Assembly: GCA_001910725.1 (NCBI GenBank)
Contig: MJGA01000005.1
Coordinates: 1,550,001-1,614,000 of the forward strand
Length of the DNA stretch: 64,000 nucleotides
Origin: Phanerodontia chrysosporium
Taxonomy: Eukaryota > Basidiomycota > Agaricomycetes > Polyporales > Phanerochaetaceae
Direction of reading: 5' to 3'
A program made the translations under genes and the position numbers. This document shows positions 58,675-64,000 of the stretch, piece after piece; position 1 is the stretch's first letter; each line of letters starts with the position of its first letter. The notes below the pieces were generated by a model. That model was not told the DNA's origin and ran no database searches. It saw nothing but the letters and a program-made list of their open reading frames with translations.

Positions 58675-60138
58675 CTATGCAAAGAGGTAGTCGTAGAACG
58701 ATATCTTCCCGTCTGCAGCAACAGGTGGTTCAACTCTCGGTCCTCTCCTGAGTGGATTCCGCCTTGCAGGGGATCCTGACGGGGACGAAGGGGCCCTACG
58801 CTGTCTGTCCCACGGCCGCGACCTCCTCCGAACAGCATGAAGCCGCCTGTCCGCGCGAGGCGTGATATCGAGGCTCGCGACGCTACTCGCGAGTTCGTCC
58901 TCGCCTGTCTCGGACCCCAAATCGGAATGCTCGACATCCGCATCGTGCTCGACGTCCGACTCCATTGGCACGACGATGACGGGCCCCAGGTGCGGCGAGT
59001 TGGTGGCCAACTCTGCAATGGCAGAGAGTGCAGCGCGTCGAGCAGGCGGCAGGAGTGCGCCCTCGGCCTCTGCGTCCGAGTCGGCTTCGGAGAACACAAA
59101 GTCGGACTCGACGTCAATGGAGCTCTCGATGTCGACGTCAGTGCTGCCAAAGTCCGTGCCGCCGACAGAGTCCAGGTCGGTCCCGAGATCAGTCACAGGA
59201 GGGTGTCTAGTCCTTGTGGGGCCCCGAAGAGCGGATTCTGGTTTGGGCGGGTGACGTGCGGGCGGAGGATGTATGTGAGGCGCTTTGGAGGCGACGAGCC
59301 GACTGGAGAGTCTTTGCCTACGGAACGATAAGTACACATCCGGCTGAAAGAGAGTTAAAACTCACTAAAGCTAACAATGTTGTGGTATCGCGCACAACAG
59401 TGCACCACATAGCGAGCAAATGCATCGTCGTTAATCTCCCAAACGAGCTGCAAGTGCGTCCGCTCGATCTCTCGAATAGCGCCAAGAGTGCCAATAGGTG
59501 TGCCCTCACTCGTGAGCCCAGCCCCAGCCACCTTGTCCGCGTCAGGATCTATCCACACGCCGACATCGAGCCAATCCATCAGCTCCGCCTCGACCTCCCG
59601 CACGAGGACTTCCGTCATGACACCGCGTCCCCTCAGCTCCTTGCGCATGCCCTTCAAGCTCATAGAAAATTGCCCAGCAGAGGCGGAGCTGGGCTCTCGG
59701 GCTGCGGGAGTGGCTGCCGGTACGGAGGCGGTGCGGGGCAGATAAGCAGGCAGCGGGGTGGGGAAGGTCGGTCTGGTTCGGGGGACTGGCACGGATAGGT
59801 CAGAAGCCGACGGCCGCGAGATATGCGGGTTGCCCACAAAGCGAGCTGCCATCAACGTTGTTAGATGACCGAGTGGTCCCCCTTCAATGGGAGTACTAAC
59901 CATTCTCCTTCCTCCGCACCCACCGCTTGCCTTCTTTCTCGTCTCGCCGATTCTTCTTGGGGACGGCGGGGGCATATGCTCCAGTGCGCTCTAATGACAC
60001 GCGCAAGTGCGCAAAGCGGTCGTTGACCCCTCCGGGGCTCGCAGGATGGCAGGGAAAGACATCGGAATTGGACCGCTCGGTGCGGTGGTCGCAGCACTGT
60101 CCGCCGCAACGTCGGTGCCGTAGTTGCACTTGCACTCA
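58675..60138 (-). CDS. Conserved protein of unknown function, 5' end uncertain
   Basis: Reading downstream exons together gives ASPGGVNDRFAHLRVSLERT, KEGKRWVRRKENG joined to ARFVGNPHISRPSASD by an intron (about 59851-59899), then LKGMRKELRGRGVMTEVLVR, ADKVAGAGL, LQLVWEINDDAFARYVVHCC. After another intron (near 59320-59370) a Ser/Glu/Asp-rich tail ends ISFYDYLFA. The RRKENxxFxxNPH stretch faintly recalls R3H-associated N-terminal domains, but I would not assign it. The ATG at 60138 (MSASATTAPT) is not in the same frame as the conserved exon, so either an intron or a missed base lies between. Confidence 0.6.
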
Positions 60139-60406
60139 TGCTGGCAGTCGGAGAGGGTAGAGGGTTCTGTGAGTGCCTCAGAAATGTCTGCGCCTTTGTA
60201 GCGGGAGGCCGTCGAGTCAGGCAGGTCAGACCGTCCGAGATGAAAGCGGGTGCGAAAGTCCTGATGCGCTGATGGGGCCGAAGAAGCAACGCAAAGCGCC
60301 CAAGAGCGCATCAGTGCCATATTGGGACACCGCGGGTCACGGCGAGGCGCCTCACTCCTCCATCTCATCCTCCTCGTTCATGACTTTGCTCCTATTCACC
60401 TCTGTC

Positions 60407-62351
60407 ATGTCGACTACCGTGCGCAGAAGCTCACGTCTGGCTGCATCTACATCTTTGCCCGCCGCGGCCGTCGTGGATGTTGCTCGGACGTCGCAGACCG
60501 CTGCGGTGGCAGCAGCCAGGCGTTCAGCCCCTCGCGCGAAGCAAACTCGGCGAGTCCACACGCAGCCTGTCACTGAGGACGACATATCAGACGCACTGGC
60601 GGATACCTCGAGAAAATCTACGCGAAAACGCGCACGAAGGCCTTCCCCTGCACCTTCAGCCTTGACCGGCTTGTCTGAAGAGTCTCCAGAAGACGTACCT
60701 GCAAAGAAGCCCAAGAGGTCGCGAAAGAAGGCAGAAATCGTGGAACGTACCCCAGAGGACTTTCCAAAGAGGTCACAGGCTCCTTGGAAGATAGGACCCC
60801 ATGTCTCTGCAGCTGGCGGTGTTCAGAACACGATTATAAACGCAGCTAGTCTAGGGTACGTCTTGTATGCCCGTGAGCCAGTTATTCGCTCAATGCATCT
60901 TGCAGAGCAGGGCGACTGCATTTGCTTTGTTCACAAAGTCCCAACGGAAATGGGACTCTTCACCACTCACTCAAGAGTCGATAGACTCTTTCAAGAAGAG
61001 ATTGAAGGACTTTGACTACGACCCCAAGCATGTCCTACCTCACGGAAACTATCTCATAAATCTGGGAAACCCTGACAAGTGCGCGCAAACGTGCGGTCAC
61101 TACTTCTACGTCTGACGTTTGCCCAGGGACAAACGAGAAAAGTCGTATGCTTGCTTTGTCGACGACCTGAAGCGTTGCGAACAGCTTGGTCTACACTTGT
61201 ACAATTTCCAGTACGTGTTCCCACGTAGTCTCGCTCATATCAACTAACATACATCAGCCCAGGGTCGTCTGTCGGCCAAGGATCGACTGAAGAATCGCTC
61301 ACACTCATCGCTGAATGCATTAACCGCTCCCACAAAGAAACGGAGCATGTCGTGACTGTTATTGAGACTATGGTATGACTGTCCTCATTCTGAGCTTTTC
61401 AGTCTTTTATGAAAATTGCACCAGGTCGGTGCTGGTAGCGTCGTGGGTTCAAAGTTTTCCGAGATCGGCAAGATCATCGAGCAAGTGGAGGATAAGACAC
61501 GTGTTGGTGTCTGCATCGACACATGTGAGTCTGTCTTGCGCAAACCCTATAAACGCCCCTAATATACGCTTCCAGGTCACATCTTCGCTGCGGTAAGACT
61601 TTACAAACGGTGTACATGCCAGATGTCTCATATCTAGTACAGGGTTATGATATACGAACCAGAGAAGGTTGGAAGTACGTCTCGTCCCTATAACCTCAAA
61701 CCGATGTGATACTGACGCAAAACCGCCATAGTGAAACAAGTGCGTTTTTCCATAGGCCACGCATATAATCATCCGCTCATCCATTCGTGTAGTGGAACAG
61801 TTCGACCGCGAAATCGGACTCAAGTACCTCCGGGGCATGCATCTCAATGACTCGAAAGCAACGCTCGCGAGCCGCAAGGACCGGCATGAGAACATTGGCC
61901 TGTGCGTTCACCCGCTTCCCTCGTACCCGCCTCTGCCTCACCTTTCGCTGACCCGCTTCGCAGAGGCCACCTCGGGCTGCAGGCCTTTGCACACATCGTG
62001 AACGACCCGCGCACGCAGGACATCCCGCTCATCCTCGAGACCCCCGCGTTCGAGCCCTCGACGGGCGCACACCGCGGCGCTCAGTTCCGCCCGGGCGAGG
62101 GCTGGGACGTCTGGAACACGGAGGTCCGTGTGCTGCAGCATCTGGCCGGCGCGTTAGGTGACGGCAAGTCTGCGGGCGCGGATGCGGACATCGCGGCGTG
62201 GACGGAGGAGATTAGGGCTGCGGTGAAGAAGGCCAGTGCGAAGCTCGACCTGGAGACAGAGGCGAAGAAGGAGCGCGCGAAGAAGCGTGCGGCGAAGGCG
62301 AAGACAGAGGAGGACGGTGAAGAGGATCACGATAGTTGCGATGAGATGTAA
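60407..62351 (+). CDS. APN1: AP endonuclease IV (Apn1/Nfo family)
   Basis: Base-excision-repair endonuclease with three metal ions in a TIM barrel. A 140-residue basic N-terminal extension ([22 protein letters not shown]) likely carries nuclear signals. The catalytic domain begins [14 protein letters not shown] and has [25 protein letters not shown] with a metal-ligand His, [43 protein letters not shown] and DIPLILETP. About nine exons, one joining NAASLG to ATAFALF through donor GTACGT at 60858. The tail is Lys/Ala- and acid-rich. An ATG at 60380 adds nine residues and could matter for mitochondrial targeting. Confidence 0.93.
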
Positions 62352-62603
62352 TCCACTCTCTGCAGAGCACTAGTGGGAATGGCATAGCATTGATGCTCGT
62401 GAAAGTATGTTACAGTACGTGTAAAGGAAAGACTAGGTACAGTGTTGGACAGTAATGATGAGGTATAAACAAGCTACAAGATATACATTGCGACTACATC
62501 GCCTTGCACTGGAAGCGGCAAGGCAGGGAATGATAACGTAGAGCACCGGTCCACTCGTGGAGAAAGAATCCAGTCATGCATAGGGTCGTGCAAGAGTCTC
62601 TCA

Positions 62604-64000
62604 TCACATCGCCACAAACGGGTTCGTCGCGCCTTTCCTGCCAGCAGAAGGCACCTCCGAGTCACGTCGTACGGCATGCCGGTCATCAAAGGGCGTCGCA
62701 AACGGGTCCAGCGTCGACTTGCGCGTCGCACTGGCCGCTCCGACGGGCGGGGAGTATGGCGGAGAGTACGGAGGTGAGTACGGCGGCTCAGCGTACGCGG
62801 GAACTGCATGTTTGGCGGTGGTGGCGCGGCGGCGGGTGGTCGAGTCCATGGTGCAGCGGCACCGCGAAGGGCGCGGCGCGCGCCAGCGGGCTCGGCTCGG
62901 CGGGCGGCGCAGAGGGCACGACATCCGCGGGCACGCTCGCGCGGGACCGCAGCTTCGGGAGCTTCGGCGGCGCGACGCTCGCGAGCCAGCCTGGCCGGCG
63001 CGGGGACACGCTCCACGCGGAGCCGGGTGCACCATTGTCGTGCTCAGCCAGCGGCGCGACGGCGCCGTCGCTCGTTGTGATCGTGAGCTGGGGGCGCGCG
63101 CGCTCGCGGGGGCTGCCGCTCGGTGCGGGGCTCGGTGCGCCCGGCTGGGTGTCGTCTGCGGAGGCCTTGCGCCGCCAGAAGGACTGCGTGAAGCGCTTGA
63201 GCCACGGCTCGGTGGGCGAGGCGGACGGGCCTGCGGCCGGAGACTCGGGCTGGCGCGGGCTGCCCACCGCGGGACGCGCCTTGGGTCCTGCGCGTGCGCG
63301 TGCGCCTGGTCGAGGAATGACTCCCAGGACTTGCCCAGCGCGGGGTTGCGGTGCTGCCCGTACGGATGTAGCGCGTTCTTGTCCGTCGGCGAGGCCGCGC
63401 GCGGGGCGAATGGCGGGAGGTCGACATGGTGCATCTTCTCCGCGTCGCCGCCTAACTCCGGGGAACGCGCGCCATTGCCGTAGTCGCGGAAGGGAACGAC
63501 GACGCCCTCGAGGCCCGCGCGCTGCGTCTTGCGCCAGCGTCGCTTCTTGTGCGCCTCGACCCAGCCGCGGCCGTACGCGTGCCAGAAGATGACGGCGAGC
63601 GCCATGAGGACGACGAGCCCCCAGAGGCCCATGAAGATGCTGAACATGATGCGCTCCTTCTTGAGCGAGGCGACGTACGCGTTTACGAGCTTTCCCACGA
63701 CGCCCTGGTCGTTCCCGCTGCCGCCGCCGATGGCCGCTGTGGCTATGGGCTGGGTAGCCTCGTGCACGGCATCCGGCGATAGCACGAGGACACTGTTGTT
63801 GACACGGGGAATATCGATGATGAGATTGTCGTGGAGAAAGGTGAGCGCGTGCTCGATCGCGTCGACCTTGCTGCCAATGAAGCAGCGGATGAACTCTTGG
63901 ATCGGCTCCTCTAGGATAGTGCCGTTGAATACGGTGCCGACTGCGTCTTGGATGTCCGTGTAGAACGTGTTGATCGTGTCATTCAGCGTCGTCGTGGTGC
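62604..64000 (-). CDS. PRM1: PRM1-like plasma-membrane fusion protein, partial at 5' end
   Basis: Membrane protein acting in cell fusion. The window holds the C-terminal part: NDTINTFYTDIQDAVGTVFN, IQEFIRCFIGSKVDAIEHAL, IDIPRVNNSVLVLSPDA, then SSLKKERIM-type block (here SLKKERIMFSIFMGLWGLVV) beginning the last membrane helix, followed by a cytoplasmic tail. The tail frame changes near 63283-63285 (GGG): ALGKSWESFLDQ is in one frame and WLKRFTQSFWRRK in another. It must change back before the end NPFVAM-stop at 62604, so at least two indels or unrecognised introns lie in this tail. The N-terminal half is outside the window. Confidence 0.88.
   Translation of the reverse strand, partial: TTTTLNDTINTFYTDIQDAVGTVFNGTILEEPIQEFIRCFIGSKVDAIEHALTFLHDNLIIDIPRVNNSVLVLSPDAVHEATQPIATAAIGGGSGNDQGVVGKLVNAYVASLKKERIMFSIFMGLWGLVVLMALAVIFWHAYGRGWVEAHKKRRWRKTQRAGLEGVVVPFRDYGNGARSPELGGDAEKMHHVDLPPFAPRAASPTDKNALHPYGQHRNPALGKSWESFLDQAHAHAQDPRRVPRWAARASPSLRPQARPPRPPSRGSSASRSPSGGARPPQTTPSRAHRAPHRAAAPASARAPSSRSQRATAPSRRWLSTTMVHPAPRGACPRAGQAGSRASRRRSSRSCGPARACPRMSCPLRRPPSRARWRAPRPSRCRCTMDSTTRRRATTAKHAVPAYAEPPYSPPYSPPYSPPVGAASATRKSTLDPFATPFDDRHAVRRDSEVPSAGRKGATNPFVAM

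Noticed and set aside
60840..60925. Apparent frameshift in the AP endonuclease between NAASLG and FALFTKSQ
   Set aside because: Choosing the donor GTACGT one base later (after CTAGG) and the acceptor AGCAG restores the frame exactly.

Overview
This is nuclear DNA of a filamentous basidiomycete. Genes are dense, on both strands, and cut by many 48-60 nt GT-AG introns. Protein families with basidiomycete expansions are present (caspase-domain, HET, DUF6535 and DUF6697 proteins, a fruit-body-type lectin). The GH45 endoglucanase at 15.2-15.9 kb matches, as far as I remember it, Phanerochaete chrysosporium Cel45A, so a white-rot Phanerochaete is the likely source. That identification is from memory, not from a search.

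Layout. 0-9 kb: ATG6/Beclin-1 (3' end off the window), a caspase-domain protein, a HET-domain protein and a U1-type zinc-finger WBP4-like splicing protein. 9.6-20.4 kb: intron-containing tRNA-Phe, a small secreted Cys-rich protein, DNA polymerase kappa, Cel45A, a second secreted Cys-repeat protein, a decayed GH45 paralogue and a fruit-body-type lectin. 21.2-24.8 kb: chitin synthase. 25.4-36 kb: a DUF6535 membrane-protein gene split by an element of about 8.1 kb. The element carries a Helitron Rep-helicase gene and a divergent gene of unknown function. 36-50 kb: PAQR receptor, peptidyl-tRNA hydrolase, GH92 alpha-mannosidase, Smr-domain protein, ER FKBP, NKAP and an F-box protein. 51-64 kb: DUF6697 protein, malate synthase, GET1, tRNA-Val, a conserved unknown gene, AP endonuclease IV and PRM1 (5' end off the window).

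How the genes relate. There are no operons; neighbours are mostly divergent pairs sharing 170-300 bp or convergent pairs. Loose themes are secreted or cell-surface functions (Cel45A, lectin, chitin synthase, GH92, PRM1), ER and membrane proteostasis (FKBP, GET1), DNA repair (Pol kappa, Apn1) and carbon metabolism (malate synthase).

The most interesting part is the 25.7-33.8 kb insertion. Its ends carry a 13-bp inverted repeat, a 7-bp GC hairpin, and TC and CTGA termini between A and T, which is Helitron-like. The divergent gene inside looks intact. A caution for the whole window: at least eight conserved reading frames lose exactly one base at C or G runs. This looks like homopolymer under-calling in the assembly rather than gene death, so affected genes are annotated as functional with that caveat.
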